This document shows positions 1 through 10,742 of a stretch of 64,000 bases of DNA, in pieces. The DNA lies in assembly GCF_009937975.1 (NCBI RefSeq), contig NZ_AP018441.1, forward strand, positions 1,488,001 through 1,552,000. The letters run 5' to 3'. The notes beneath the pieces are model-generated. The model was not told the DNA's origin. It worked only from the letters and a program-made list of their open reading frames with translations, and ran no database searches. Each line of letters starts with the position of its first letter. Positions within the stretch are counted from its first letter, which is position 1. The translations under genes and the position numbers were made by a program. The stretch is from Undibacterium sp. YM2. Lineage in GTDB: Bacteria; Pseudomonadota; Gammaproteobacteria; Burkholderiales; Burkholderiaceae_D.

Positions 1-40
1 TGGGGGTGACGCTTACTTGAAAAGTCATACTATCCTGAAC

Positions 41-949
41 ATGAATAAACAGTTTAAACAAATTGGCAAGCCACGCTTGCTCATCATAGGTTGTGGCGAT
101 GTGGGCATGCGCCTCTTGCCCTTGTTACGCCAGCATTTCCGCATTTTTGCCTTGACCAGCCAGGCTGAGCGCTGCACAGAATTGCGCAACGCCGGTGCCA
201 TTCCCTTGCTGGGGAACTTGGACCAGCCAGACCGCCTGGCCCGCCTCAAAGGCCTGGCAGGCTACGTTGTCCATCTGGCACCGCCACCCTCAGAAGGCAA
301 AGCCGACAGGCGCACACAAAATTTGATCGCCATTTTACCTGACAAGGGCCGCCTTGTTTATGTCAGCACCACTGGTGTGTATGGTGACTGTGCGGGGGCC
401 TGGTTTGACGAGACCCGCACAGTCAGGCCACAGAATGCCCGTGCACTGCGCCGCGTGGCGGCAGAAAGCTGCCTGCGGGCCTGGGCGCGGCGCAGTCAAT
501 CCTGCCTGTCCATCCTGCGCGTGCCTGGCATCTATGCGGCAAACCGCCTGCCACTGGAACGTTTGCACAAGGGCACGCCCGCATTGCTTGAAGCTGATGA
601 TGTATATTCCAACCACATCCACGCAGATGATCTGGCGCAATTGATCAAACTGGCCTTGTTCCGGGCGCTGCCCAATCGTGTCTATCATGCGGTCGATGAC
701 AGCGACATGAAGATGGCGGCTTATTTTGACCTGGTGGCCGATGCGTTTGCATTGCCACGCCCGCCACGCTTGCCGCGTGCTGAACTGGCGCAGCAGGTCA
801 GCCCCGTATTATTGTCTTTCATGTCAGAATCAAGGCGCATGCAAAACCAGCGCATCAAACTGGAGCTGGGTGCACGCCTGCGCTATGCCTCGGTGACAGA
901 GGGCGTCGCGGCAGCAGTGGCTGCGGTCACGAGCGGTAAGGTGATATAG
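41..949 (+). CDS. NAD(P)-dependent sugar epimerase/dehydratase-like protein (YeeZ-type extended SDR)
   Basis: About 302 residues from the ATG at 41; a TTG at 17 in the same frame would add eight. The N-terminus carries a Rossmann nucleotide-binding motif (LLIIGCGDVGMRLL), followed by the strand-plus-serine stretch YVSTTGVYGD typical of NAD-dependent epimerase/dehydratase proteins. The order GCGDVG then STTGVYGD matches the YeeZ-like subgroup of extended short-chain dehydrogenases, whose substrates are mostly unknown. The Tyr in GVYGD fits the catalytic position, although the usual YxxxK is not clean. The last 67 bases overlap the convergent histidine kinase gene on the other strand. Family assignment is good; substrate unknown. 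Confidence 0.8.
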   Translation: MNKQFKQIGKPRLLIIGCGDVGMRLLPLLRQHFRIFALTSQAERCTELRNAGAIPLLGNLDQPDRLARLKGLAGYVVHLAPPPSEGKADRRTQNLIAILPDKGRLVYVSTTGVYGDCAGAWFDETRTVRPQNARALRRVAAESCLRAWARRSQSCLSILRVPGIYAANRLPLERLHKGTPALLEADDVYSNHIHADDLAQLIKLALFRALPNRVYHAVDDSDMKMAAYFDLVADAFALPRPPRLPRAELAQQVSPVLLSFMSESRRMQNQRIKLELGARLRYASVTEGVAAAVAAVTSGKVI

Positions 950-3608
950 AAGCAGGAGCCAAGGTTTTCTGTGCTGGTGAAGCCGATCTGCCCGCCCATT
1001 TTTTCTATCATGGTCTTGGTCAGGCTAAGACCCAGTCCGGTACCGGCATATTTGCGGGCAGCCTTGGCATCTTCCTGGGTGAACTTCTGGAAGATGCTGC
1101 TCTTGAATTCTTCTGAAATACCTATGCCAAAGTCTTGTACTTCTATGCGTGCCTGCCCATGGTCGAGCGTGACGCGCACATCAATTTGTCCATGCGGCCG
1201 CGAGAACTTGATGGCATTCGACAGCAGGTTGGACAGGACCTGTACAAAACGCTGTGAATCCACCCTGACCATGACAGCCTTATCTATCGTTGATTCATAC
1301 TGTATGCCTATATCAAAACTCTGTGCATAGCCGAGGTTGGACTGCAGGCTGCTGTCTATCAATTCAGCCAGGGAAAGTGTCTCGAAATGGAATTGCATGC
1401 TGCCATATTCCAGCTTTTCAAAGTCCAGCAAATCATTGATGAGTGCAGTCAGGCGTTTGGCATTGTCATTCGCCATAACCAGCATGGCCTGTGCTTTTTC
1501 CGGAATGTCTCCGGCAACTCCACCTGCCAGCAGACCCAGCACACCACGGATAGAAGTCAGCGGCGTGCGCAGCTCGTGGGACACTGCAGAGACAAATTCA
1601 TTTTTGAGTTTTTCCACCCGTTTTTTCTCGGACAGGTCATGCACGATGATGACATACAAGACTTGCATGCCCAGACGTACGCGGGTGATTGCGAGCTCCA
1701 CCGGTACGTCATGACCATCTTTTTGCCTGGCCAGCAATTCTTTGCGTTCGCTTTTTCCAGCCACTTCAAATTGTCTTTCACGACTGGTCGTACGCAAATG
1801 GGTAGTCAGGAATTGCAGTGATTCTGGGTCAGGGAAAAGGCTGAACATGTTTCTGCCACGCAGACTGCCATGTGCATATTTCAACAAAACCTCGGCAGAA
1901 CGGTTGGCTGATTCTATGATGCCATGTTCATTCGTGGTCAGTATGCCTTCTGCCGCGTTATCGAGTATGGTACGCAGTCTTTCTTCGCTGTCGTGCAGCT
2001 CTGCCGTTCTTTGTGCGACCAGGCTTTCTATGCCAAAAGTATGGGCTGTTGCGACCAGCAGGTAAGCGCCCAGCAGGCCTGTGAACAGCAGGCCGCCTAT
2101 CATGGTGATCCAGGTGATCCAGGCGACGTGGGTGCGCCAGTATTCTGATGAAGGCTGTGCCAGTAATGCGAATTGTCTGCCACCAAAGTTGATGGTGGTT
2201 TGGAATAAATAAGTCGGGGTCAGTCCACTGATTTCATCGATGAATATACCTTTCTTGCCAGGGTAGGAAAGGTCATAGAATTTGATACGTACGCTGCGCA
2301 TGTCTTCATTCGACAGGATTTCCCTGACGACGTCAGCCATGCGTATCATGCTGACAGCCGCTCCTGAAAAAGCATCCTTTCTTTGTTCCATGGTTTCTTG
2401 CGGTTTGCCATTTTCATAGACTGGCGCAAACAGCAGCACATGCAATTGTTCCCTGCCATCGGTCTCGCTTGAAATTAAAGGGTCGGTGACTGTCAGGTGA
2501 CCACTGTCACGCGCATCCTCAATCGCTATCCTGCGGGCGGTGGTAGAGCCCATGTCATAGCCAAACATCTGGTGATTATCGAAAAAAGGCTCTATGTACC
2601 TGATGGGATAATATTCATCCCTGACACCGACCTCCACGAGCTGATTAAACTCATTCATCTCCTGTATCTGATAATTGGCGAAACCTTCGCGTAATACATT
2701 GACTTCAAAGTTTTCGCGGTGTTGCAGATCTACCTTTGGCACCCAGGACAAGAAGGAAATGGCTTTCTGGCTTTGCAGGGTATGACTGACAAAGGTGGCA
2801 AAGTCATTACGGTTGACCTGTATGGAGCTGGCATACAGGCGCTCGATATTGCGCATGATGTCTGCATGTGTATCCAGCTTGTTTTGCAGGTTCTGGCCTA
2901 TGCGTTCAGCTTTCAGGCGGAATTCAAGCTGCTGCTTTTGTTCTTCGCGGTAACGGGTAAAGGTAAATGCGGTAATCACCAGCAGCAGGCATATCAGCAG
3001 GGGCACCAGGACACTCCAGCGTCTGGCATACCATATCTCACGCGGCTTGCCATAGATCACCATGATGATGGGGGTAATCGTCAGCACACCAAAGGTATCG
3101 CCTACCCACCAGCCTATCCAGTTATTGAAAAAATCCTGCCAGGGGATGACACCCAGAGCGACCAGCGCAGTGACGCTGATGCTGGCGTTGATGAGGCAGG
3201 CAACCCCGCCGCCATAGATAAAAAACTGAAAAATAGCCCTGTCTGTATCCAGGGCCAGGTTGTCATGCAATTTCTTCAGGATCAGTTTGCAAGCTACCAG
3301 GGTTTGCAGGCTGGCACCAGCAGCGACGATGGTTGAGGCAATCAGGGCATTGGTATTGATGTTGCCAAAATGTTCAGGTTAATGAGTAAATTGGCAACGA
3401 AGGCACCGATGGCTACACCGGGCAAGAGGCGGTAGCCTCCGGTAAGCACCATGCCCAGGGCAACACCGGCAGAAGGATAGATGGCGATGGAATAGCCTGG
3501 CGGGATGGCAAGCAACAGGGAAAGGCGTCCAAGTGCCGCATACAGTATGGCAAGCACCAGCATTTGCCATAGTAGTTGTCGCGTATCACTTTCCGGTGTT
3601 GAACGCAT
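883..3608 (-). pseudogene. MASE1-CHASE-PAS sensor histidine kinase, read as two pieces by a one-base frameshift
   Basis: Read as one gene this encodes about 908 residues: a MASE1 membrane domain, a CHASE periplasmic sensor (FLSWVPKV, then a GYDMGSTTARR stretch), one more membrane segment, a PAS domain (TILDNAAEGILTTNEHGIIE), HisKA with the phospho-acceptor in SAVSHELRTPLTSIRG, and HATPase (NLLSNAIKFS, DFGIGIS, GTGLGLSLTK). It is broken within MASE1. The upstream frame runs 3608-3342 and stops; the downstream frame is open from about 3377 to 883. One extra T in the TTTT run near 3367-3370 (coding strand) joins them and reads NIFGNINTNALIAS, and 883-3608 is one base short of a multiple of three. 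A sequencing under-call is more likely than decay, because the 795 residues downstream are intact. No response regulator lies beside it. Confidence 0.75.
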
Positions 3609-3631
3609 CCCCGCCTTCCCAGAAAACTAAG

Positions 3632-5413
3632 CTAGATCAGTGATGAAGTGACTTTCAGAACCTCATCTGCCGTGGTAACACCTTCGATGATCTTATATGC
3701 GCCTGCAATGCGCAAGGGTTTCATCTCATCCTTGATGCTTTGGGCACGCAGGGCATGGATATCGGCATTCTCAGTGATCAGTTTGCTGAAAGGCAGGGTG
3801 ACTGTCAGCAATTCATACAAGCCTGTACGTCCCATGAAACCGGTCTGGCGGCATTCCGGGCAGCCGACGGGTTTATAGATTTTCTCGGGTTTGCTGATGC
3901 CCCAGCCCTCAGTGAGGGTGTCCCAGACAGCATCCTGCAGTTCACCTTCGGGAGATTTGCAGTGGATGCACAGGGTTCTGACCAGGCGCTGGGCCAGGAT
4001 GCCTATGATGGTTGCTTCCAATAAATAATAAGGCACACCAAGTTCCAGCAGACGCATGATGGCTGAAGGCGCGTCATTGGTATGCAGGGTGGATAAGACC
4101 AAATGACCTGTCAGTGCGGCCTGTATGGCCATCTCGGCAGTTGGCAAATCGCGTATCTCACCGACCATGATGATGTCAGGATCCTGACGCATGAGGGCAC
4201 GTATGCCATCGGCAAAACTCAGGTCTATCGCAGATTGCACCTGCATCTGGTTGAACGAGCCTTCCACCATCTCGATAGGGTCTTCTACGGTACAGACATT
4301 CACGTCTGGTGTCGCCAGCGCTTTAAGGGTGGTGTACAGGGTCGTGGTTTTACCGGAACCGGTAGGCCCGGTCACCAGGATGATGCCATGTGGCTTGCTG
4401 GTCAGGTGATCCCAGCGTTTTGCATCATTGATGGGGAAACCGAGTTCGGGCAGGGTCTTGACCACAACTTCAGGATCAAAAATACGCATGACCATTTTTT
4501 CGCCGAACACCGTAGGCAGGGTGGATAAACGCAGTTCCACCTCCTGGCCTTCACTGGTACGGGTCTTGATACGACCATCCTGCGGACGACGTTTTTCGAT
4601 AACGTCCATGCGGCCCAGCAATTTGATACGGGCTGTCATGGCGATCATGATAGTGGCTGGTACCTGATATACCTGGTGCAAGACACCGTCGATACGGAAA
4701 CGGATGACGGAAATATCGCGTTTGGGCTCGAGATGGATATCCGAGGCGCGCTGATCAAAGGCAAATTGCCACAGCCAATCGACGATATTGACGATGTGCT
4801 GGTCATTCGCATCGACCTGCTTATTGGTCTTGCCTATCTCTATCAGTTGCTCAAAGTTCTGACGCAGGTTGGCATCATTCTTGTTTGACTTGCGCGCATC
4901 CTTGATGGATTTGGCCAGTGAGAAAAACTGGACGATGTATTGCGAAATTTCCAGCGGGTTCGCCACCACCAGGCGAATCTCCTTGCGGCTGAATTTCAGT
5001 ATTTCATCCTGCCATTCGGTATTGAATGGCTCTGAAGTCGCAACGACAATGACATTTCCCGTGGATTCCACAGGCAGAATGTTAAAGCGGGTCGCATAAG
5101 AGGCCGACATGACATCGGATACGCTGGTGAAATCTATCTTCAGGGGATCAATGCGGTAAAAAGGTAAATTTACCTTGGCGGCTGCCCATTCCGTCAGCCA
5201 GTCCAGCGTCAGCAAAATATGCGGTGAAATGGCCGAATGCAATCTGGCCTGTGCAACGGCAGTCAGGGGATGCATGCTGGCCGGACCGTTTTTCAACAAA
5301 CCCTGGGTCGCGTGGAACTGGGTCTTGGCTTCTTCCTTGGGGATGATGCCATCGGCCATCAGCCAGGTAAAAATTTGTTGCAGGTTCAGGCTGCGGTGTG
5401 CTGGTTTATTCAT
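3632..5413 (-). CDS. GspE/PulE-family type II/IV secretion ATPase (orphan)
   Basis: 593 residues, the usual length for GspE/PilB ATPases. Walker A GPTGSGKT is at about 349-356, the Asp box TVEDPIE at about 375-381, and Walker B DPDIIMVGEIRD at about 411-422. The zinc-binding pairs are C482/C485 and C518/C521. The N-terminus resembles the MshEN/GspE-N region. Such ATPases power assembly of type II secretion pseudopili or type IV pili from the cytoplasmic side. No gsp or pil gene is adjacent: the neighbours are the histidine kinase downstream and a spermidine-synthase-like gene upstream on the same strand. The minor-pilin cluster lies about 40 kb away. The exact machine is therefore not shown. 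Confidence 0.9.
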   Translation of the reverse strand: MNKPAHRSLNLQQIFTWLMADGIIPKEEAKTQFHATQGLLKNGPASMHPLTAVAQARLHSAISPHILLTLDWLTEWAAAKVNLPFYRIDPLKIDFTSVSDVMSASYATRFNILPVESTGNVIVVATSEPFNTEWQDEILKFSRKEIRLVVANPLEISQYIVQFFSLAKSIKDARKSNKNDANLRQNFEQLIEIGKTNKQVDANDQHIVNIVDWLWQFAFDQRASDIHLEPKRDISVIRFRIDGVLHQVYQVPATIMIAMTARIKLLGRMDVIEKRRPQDGRIKTRTSEGQEVELRLSTLPTVFGEKMVMRIFDPEVVVKTLPELGFPINDAKRWDHLTSKPHGIILVTGPTGSGKTTTLYTTLKALATPDVNVCTVEDPIEMVEGSFNQMQVQSAIDLSFADGIRALMRQDPDIIMVGEIRDLPTAEMAIQAALTGHLVLSTLHTNDAPSAIMRLLELGVPYYLLEATIIGILAQRLVRTLCIHCKSPEGELQDAVWDTLTEGWGISKPEKIYKPVGCPECRQTGFMGRTGLYELLTVTLPFSKLITENADIHALRAQSIKDEMKPLRIAGAYKIIEGVTTADEVLKVTSSLI

Positions 5414-5447
5414 GCTTGGTGACCGTTTTCATCAAATTATTTTGACA

Positions 5448-6266
5448 TTATTTGGGATCGCAGGCTGCCTTGAGCCCATTGACCCAGGATTTTGCAGGCA
5501 ATTTGGTGCTCGCCTTGATCTGTTCCGCTTTTTCGTACAACTCAGGGAAATTCAATTCGGGCTTGCGTTTGAACGCCAGGGCAACCACATTGCCATCGTG
5601 GACTTCTGGCAGGCATAGCACAGTGTCAAATGCAAAGCGCATGGCTTTGAGGTTGCGTGCATAGCTGGGGTGGTCGCCAAACAGGTTGACTGTCAATATG
5701 CCATCGTCCTTCAGGCAATTTGCACAGGCCTGATAAAACTCAGCGCTGTCGAGTACCGGGCCACGGGCAGTAGCATCATATAAATCCACCTGCATGGCAT
5801 CGATATGGCCATGATTATTGTCATCATTGACAAAGTCCATGGCGTCCATTTCCAGCACTTGCAGGCGCTCGTCATTGGCAGGTAATTTGAACATGCTTTC
5901 GCAAATGGCGATAACAGACGGATTAAGTTCTACCGTGGTGACTGCGGCATCTTCGAAATGACGGTAACAGAACTTGGTCAGTGCACCGGTGCCCAGTCCC
6001 AGTTGCACCAGTTGTTGTGGCGTATCGATGAACAGCATCCAGGCCATCATCTGTTGCGCGTATTCGAGTTCTATGGCGTCGGGCTTTCGCAGGCGCATAG
6101 CACCTTGCACCCATTCGGTACCGAAATGCAGGAATCGTACCCCATCCATTTCGGATAAGGTGACAGGAGCAAATTTGGGTTTGCGGTTGACCTTCTTCGG
6201 GGCAGCAGCGGTGGGGCCAGAGCGGTGATTGGCCTCGGCTTCTATGGATTTTCGTTTGATCAGCAT
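5448..6266 (-). CDS. Spermidine synthase-like methyltransferase-fold protein
   Basis: 272 residues. The central region has a Rossmann SAM-type fold: LVQLGLGTGALTKFCYRHF (glycine-rich loop), then VTTVELNPSVIAIC (acidic residue after strand 2) and MQVDLYDATARGPV. That order is typical of the spermidine synthase (SpeE) superfamily. The basic N-terminus (MLIKRKS through KKVNRKPKF) is not part of the domain. Many stand-alone SpeE-like proteins in this group have no proven polyamine activity, and the canonical aminopropyltransferase motif GGGDG is replaced here by GLGTG, so true spermidine synthesis is doubtful. It lies 34 bases upstream of the GspE-like gene and may share its transcript. Confidence 0.75.
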   Translation of the reverse strand: MLIKRKSIEAEANHRSGPTAAAPKKVNRKPKFAPVTLSEMDGVRFLHFGTEWVQGAMRLRKPDAIELEYAQQMMAWMLFIDTPQQLVQLGLGTGALTKFCYRHFEDAAVTTVELNPSVIAICESMFKLPANDERLQVLEMDAMDFVNDDNNHGHIDAMQVDLYDATARGPVLDSAEFYQACANCLKDDGILTVNLFGDHPSYARNLKAMRFAFDTVLCLPEVHDGNVVALAFKRKPELNFPELYEKAEQIKASTKLPAKSWVNGLKAACDPK

Positions 6267-6511
6267 CCGCTTATTTTAACCTTCATAGTGTGTGTCGAAA
6301 GCAAATTTACATTTTCCATACAAGTTGTAATGAATTTTGACGGAAAAACTTGAGGGAGGAGTTACTTTTACGCAATTATACTTGCGCGCACTTGCCTGAT
6401 GCTTCGCTTGTGGAAACTATATTGTCAGTATGGCTATGAAAGATGCCTCTGAGGTAAAATCCCACCTTGCCCAAATTGACACATACTTTCATTTATTTCC
6501 CCGTTTTCCAC

Positions 6512-7447
6512 ATGAAATATAAAAAAACAGCCGCTGCTGCCTTCATTTTTGTCGCCTTGCTCGGCCTGTCCGCTTTTTTCCTGTTTGGCCGTGAACCCCT
6601 TGATCCTGCCAAGCCAGAGGTTTTCAATGCCGATACTGCCATGCTGGCGATTTTTGGCACATATAACGAAAAGCATCACGGGGTCTTGCTCCCTGAAAAA
6701 AATACTGCAGCCTGGGATATGGGGCAGGCCGATACCCTGGCCACAGCCCTTCTGGCGGACACCTATACCGAGGCTGGTAAAAAGAAGGCCGTACTGGTCG
6801 TGCAGCGTCAGCAAATTCTTGACGGTGTTGTGGAACAAAGCCATGCGACCGCTCCAGTCGTCTCTGTGTATATATTCGCCTTTAACGGCAAGCAATGGCT
6901 GTTCGAAAAGGGCAAGAAAGAAGTCGCAGCCTATGGCGCAAATGGCATGGCACCTATGGCCAACCTGATCCGCCTTGGCAAGGACAAGTTTGGTCTCTTG
7001 TTTGAAGGTGGAGACATGCATCAGGGCTATACCAATGACTATGCCTTCATCGTGTCCTTGAGCGACGCCAAACCCGTCATCGCGCTGGAATTGAACATGG
7101 GCGAAAGCAATAGTGGCGCCTGTACCGATGATGTGGAAGAACAGGGCCCAATGATGCAGGCATGCTGGGAAAATACCGGCAAGCTCAGTTTCCTGCAGAA
7201 TGCCACTGATGAGTACTATACCGTCAAGCTGAGCACGACAGGCAATAAACCGGAGGGTGACAAGCCGCCATCAGCCGCCAGGCAGCAGGATACTTATTTT
7301 GTCCATACAAGTAATACCTACAAGGCCAGCAAAGACCAGCGTCTGAAGAGCGCCAGTCCGGTTGCTGACGAGCTGTTAAAAAATGCCGGTGAAATGAAAA
7401 AGCAGAAGCCTCCTGTCGCTGATGCGGCAAACAAGCAAGGCGCTTAG
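6512..7447 (+). CDS. Hypothetical exported or membrane-anchored protein
   Basis: 311 residues from the ATG at 6512; an in-frame upstream codon at 6467 would add an implausible leader. The N-terminus is a short basic stretch (MKYKKT) followed by a hydrophobic run (AAAAFIFVALLGLSAFFLF), so it is a signal anchor or uncleaved signal peptide. The remainder is soluble, with two cysteines in the GACTDDVEEQG/QACWEN region that could form a periplasmic disulphide, and a polar, lysine-rich tail (MKKQKPPVADAANKQGA). I do not recognise the family. It stands alone, with the neighbour downstream on the opposite strand. Confidence 0.65.
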   Translation: MKYKKTAAAAFIFVALLGLSAFFLFGREPLDPAKPEVFNADTAMLAIFGTYNEKHHGVLLPEKNTAAWDMGQADTLATALLADTYTEAGKKKAVLVVQRQQILDGVVEQSHATAPVVSVYIFAFNGKQWLFEKGKKEVAAYGANGMAPMANLIRLGKDKFGLLFEGGDMHQGYTNDYAFIVSLSDAKPVIALELNMGESNSGACTDDVEEQGPMMQACWENTGKLSFLQNATDEYYTVKLSTTGNKPEGDKPPSAARQQDTYFVHTSNTYKASKDQRLKSASPVADELLKNAGEMKKQKPPVADAANKQGA

Positions 7448-7484
7448 CACATCAAGGTTTGCATGCTCTGATAACCTGATATCT

Positions 7485-8039
7485 TCAGCCAGGTGCAGGC
7501 TGCAGTCCGGCCTGCCAGTCGAGTAATTTGTCTGCAAAACTGCGTGTTGCGTGGGCGGGGGAGGATGAGGGTAGTATCAGCGTCTGGTACCCCTGTTGCT
7601 GGAAGTAAGTCGCCATTTTTCCTGCGGTCTGGCCATTGAAGCAAAGCTTGCGTAAATGCGGATGTGTTGGCCGCAAGCCGCTGAAGTCATTGAGTTTGCC
7701 CTCGCGTATGGCTGAGTCAAGGCTGCCTGCACGCACGCAGGAATGAAATACATCCCATAAACCTATGCCATGCGCCAGCAAAGTTTGCAGGCGCTGTTCG
7801 TAATCAAGTGTGACCAGGTCTGTTGCCAGAGAGGCTGATACCAGTCGCCAGAACTGGTTTTGCCTGTAGGCATAATATTGCGTTGCCGTGAGTGAAGCAG
7901 CGCCAGGGAAACTTCCCAGTATCAGGGTATGGGTGTGCTCATTGATGACAGGAGGGAAGCCCAGCAATACAGGGGCTTGCGCAAGTGGGTTCGATTCTGG
8001 TGCCTTCATAAAGCTGTAATTGGCCGGTGCCGTTTGCAT
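7485..8039 (-). CDS. DNA-deoxyinosine glycosylase (uracil-DNA glycosylase family 6)
   Basis: About 184 residues from the ATG at 8039; a TTG at 8057 would add six. Two motifs identify it: LILGSFPGAASLTATQYYAY followed by NQFW near the N-terminus, and LPSSSPAHA near the C-terminus. These are the two active-site blocks of the hypoxanthine-DNA glycosylase branch (family 6) of the uracil-DNA glycosylase superfamily, which removes deaminated adenine from DNA to start base-excision repair. The Asn in YRQNQFW is at the catalytic position of that branch. Neither start has a clear ribosome binding site. It is convergent with the exported hypothetical gene. Confidence 0.85.
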   Translation of the reverse strand: MQTAPANYSFMKAPESNPLAQAPVLLGFPPVINEHTHTLILGSFPGAASLTATQYYAYRQNQFWRLVSASLATDLVTLDYEQRLQTLLAHGIGLWDVFHSCVRAGSLDSAIREGKLNDFSGLRPTHPHLRKLCFNGQTAGKMATYFQQQGYQTLILPSSSPAHATRSFADKLLDWQAGLQPAPG

Positions 8040-8173
8040 GGAAAAACTTTGTGACAAATTTCATGATAACTGATGACAAAGCTGTCTGGCTGTTTACGTC
8101 TTGCTGGGCTATTCTTGAAGCATGACAAAAGCTTCAATTTAATTTGCAGTAGAATGGGACAGGAGGTGGAGTG

Positions 8174-8680
8174 ATGAAATTGATGACAAGTGCAATATTG
8201 CTGGCAATGGCGATGGCGACACAGGTACAGGCTGGCGAAGTGAAAGTGACCTGGCAGGAGCCGGAGAAATATACGGATATTCGCCCAGGCAATGAATCCA
8301 AGTCAGGCTTCCAGGAACGCATGATCAAGGAGTTTGATCAAATATTTGCCGACCTGGCAAAAAAACTGCCCGATGCGTATCAGTGGGATATCACAGTCAC
8401 TGATGTTGATCTGGCTGGCGACGTACGCCCGTTTTACCGTAACACCGTTGGTGATATACGGATCATCAAGGATTTGTATTGGCCACGCATGACTTTGACT
8501 TTTGATCTGAAGGACGAAAAAGGCAAGAGCATTGCTTCGGGTACAGAAAATATCAAGGACATGAATTTTCTGATGAGATCCGGTCTGGCTACCGGTAATT
8601 CTGCCTTCCGCTATGAAGAGCAAATGCTGCGTGACTGGTTCGCGAAGCAGCAGCGTGACAAGATTTTCCCTTCACGTTGA
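8174..8680 (+). CDS. DUF3016 family exported protein
   Basis: 168 residues. The start at 8174 is chosen over the GTG at 8171 because AGGAGG at 8161-8166 is then seven bases upstream. A signal peptide is evident (MKLMTSAILLAMAMATQVQA, cleavage likely after QAGE or VQA). The mature protein opens with VKVTWQEPEKYTDIRP, the signature of DUF3016, and later has NTVGDIRIIKDLYWPRM. The family is periplasmic, common in gamma- and betaproteobacteria, and of unknown function. A strong bidirectional terminator follows and separates it from htpG. Confidence 0.8.
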   Translation: MKLMTSAILLAMAMATQVQAGEVKVTWQEPEKYTDIRPGNESKSGFQERMIKEFDQIFADLAKKLPDAYQWDITVTDVDLAGDVRPFYRNTVGDIRIIKDLYWPRMTLTFDLKDEKGKSIASGTENIKDMNFLMRSGLATGNSAFRYEEQMLRDWFAKQQRDKIFPSR

Positions 8681-8691
8681 ACACGATGCAT

Positions 8692-8723
8692 AAAAAAACG
8701 GACTCAATATGAGTCCGTTTTTT
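8692..8723. terminator. Bidirectional rho-independent terminator
   Basis: Stem CGGACTCA (8699-8706) pairs with TGAGTCCG (8710-8717) around an ATA loop, with seven A before and six T after. It lies between the converging DUF3016 gene and htpG and can end both transcripts. Confidence 0.85.
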
Positions 8724-8741
8724 GTGCTGTAGAGATACTTA

Positions 8742-10649
8742 CTACTTGCTCAGCAACATCTCATTGAGACGTTTTACAAATGCACTTGGGTCGCTGAGGT
8801 TGCCACCTTCAGCCAGCAAGGCCTGGTCAAACAGCAGGTGTGACCAGTCGTCGAACTTGTTGACTTCATACTTGAGTTTCTGTACCAGAGGATGATCAGG
8901 GTTGACTTCCAGTATAGGCTTGGACTCTGGTGCAGCCTGACCTGCAGCCTTCAGCATGCGCGCCAGGTTACCAGACAGATCATGCTCATCTGCGACCAGG
9001 CAGGCTGGTGAATCTGTGAGACGGAAAGTCACTCGCACATCTTTGGCTTTGTCTGCCAGGGCTGTTTTCATCTTCTCGACCAGGTCTTTGAACTCGGTCT
9101 GGGTTTCTTCGTGTTGTTTCTTTTCTGCTTCATCTTCCAGCTGGCCCAGATCCAGGCCACCTTTGGCGACGGATGCCAGTTCCTTGCCTTCGAAATCATT
9201 CAGGAAGGACAGCATCCATTCATCAACGCGGTCAGTCAGCAGCAAAACCTCTACACCTTTCTTGCGGAAAATTTCCAGGTGTGGGCTGTTCTTGGCAGTG
9301 GCATAGCTTTCTGCCGTGAGATAGTAAATCTTGTCCTGGCCTTCTTTGGCGCGGCTCAGGTAATCTGCCAGTGAGACATTTTGTGCATCGCTATCATTGT
9401 GGGTAGATGCAAAGCGCAGCAATTTGGCGATACGTTCCTTGTTGGCATGATCTTCACCCACGCCTTCTTTCAGGACCTGGCCAAATTCTTTCCAGAAAGT
9501 CGCGTACTTGTCTTTCTTTGCTTGAGCATCATCGCCATCCGCATTTGCCAGGTCTTCCAGCATGCCCAGCACGCGCTTGGTCGAGCCTTCGCGTATCGCC
9601 TTGATGTCGCGGCTTTCCTGCAGGATTTCGCGTGAGACGTTCAAAGGCAGGTCATTCGAATCAATGACACCTTTGACAAAGCGCAGATAGACCGGCATCA
9701 GTTGTTCCGCATCATCCATGATGAATACGCGTTTGACGTAGAGCTTGATGCCACCACGTTTATTGCGGTCCCACATGTCAAACGGTGCGCGTGATGGGAT
9801 GTACAGCAATTGTGTATATTCGCTGCGGCCTTCAACACGGTTATGCGTGTGGGTCAGCGGTGCGGTGTAGTCATGCGACACGTGTTTGTAGAACTCATCA
9901 TATTGCTCAGGCGTGATGTCAGACTTGCTGCGTGCCCACAAGGCACTGGCCTGGTTGATGGTTTCCAGTTCGTCTTTCAGAACCTGTTCTTTCTTCTCTT
10001 CGTCCCATTCTTCTTTCTGCATCTTGATAGGCAGAGAGATATGGTCGGAATAAGTACGGATCACGGATTTGAGTTTCCACGCAGACAGGAACTCGTCTTC
10101 GCCTTCACGCAGGTGCAGGGTGATGCTGGTGCCGCGGCCTTCCTTGACGATGTCTTCGACGCTAAAGTCACCTGCACCTTCGGATTCCCAGCGTACAGCC
10201 TGGTCTGCAGGCAGACCGGCGCGGCGGCTTTCTACGGTGATGCGGTCGGCAACGATAAAGCCGGAGTAAAAACCAACACCAAACTGGCCTATCATGGCGG
10301 CGTCTTTTTGCTGGTCGCCAGACAGCTTGCCAAAGAATTCCTTGGTGCCGGATTTGGCGATCGTGCCCAGGTGTTCTATCGCATCGGCCTTGCTCATCCC
10401 TATGCCATTGTCGGCAATGGTGATGGTGCGTGCTTCCTTGTTGAAACTGACCTGTATTTGCAACTCAGGATCGTTTTCAAACAGGCTGGCATTATTAATG
10501 GCTTCAAAACGCAGTTTGTCTGATGCATCAGAAGCATTCGAGATCAGTTCACGCAAAAAGATTTCCTTGTTTGAATACAAGGAGTGAATCATCAACTGCA
10601 AAAGTTGTTTGACTTCGGCCTGAAAGCCCAGGGTTTGTTTTTCTGACAT
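8742..10649 (-). CDS. htpG: Molecular chaperone HtpG (bacterial Hsp90)
   Basis: 635 residues, close to the family norm. The open frame extends upstream to 10769, but the family starts at [20 protein letters not shown], so the ATG at 10649 (MSEKQTLG) is used; a GAGGG lies just upstream. The ATP-binding GHKL domain has the blocks [21 protein letters not shown] and [11 protein letters not shown]. The middle domain contains [17 protein letters not shown] with the conserved arginine, and the C-terminal dimer domain lies near the end. HtpG is an ATP-dependent chaperone of the cytoplasm induced by heat shock. A sigma-32-like promoter lies about 95-120 bases upstream of the start. Confidence 0.98.
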   Translation of the reverse strand: MSEKQTLGFQAEVKQLLQLMIHSLYSNKEIFLRELISNASDASDKLRFEAINNASLFENDPELQIQVSFNKEARTITIADNGIGMSKADAIEHLGTIAKSGTKEFFGKLSGDQQKDAAMIGQFGVGFYSGFIVADRITVESRRAGLPADQAVRWESEGAGDFSVEDIVKEGRGTSITLHLREGEDEFLSAWKLKSVIRTYSDHISLPIKMQKEEWDEEKKEQVLKDELETINQASALWARSKSDITPEQYDEFYKHVSHDYTAPLTHTHNRVEGRSEYTQLLYIPSRAPFDMWDRNKRGGIKLYVKRVFIMDDAEQLMPVYLRFVKGVIDSNDLPLNVSREILQESRDIKAIREGSTKRVLGMLEDLANADGDDAQAKKDKYATFWKEFGQVLKEGVGEDHANKERIAKLLRFASTHNDSDAQNVSLADYLSRAKEGQDKIYYLTAESYATAKNSPHLEIFRKKGVEVLLLTDRVDEWMLSFLNDFEGKELASVAKGGLDLGQLEDEAEKKQHEETQTEFKDLVEKMKTALADKAKDVRVTFRLTDSPACLVADEHDLSGNLARMLKAAGQAAPESKPILEVNPDHPLVQKLKYEVNKFDDWSHLLFDQALLAEGGNLSDPSAFVKRLNEMLLSK

Positions 10650-10742
10650 GGTTTCCCTCAAAGATTTCTTTAGTAGTATTGGCAATTGCTTGCCTGCTGC
10701 TGTTTTTGTAACATTGTTTGCAACATTGCTTGAGCAGATGGA

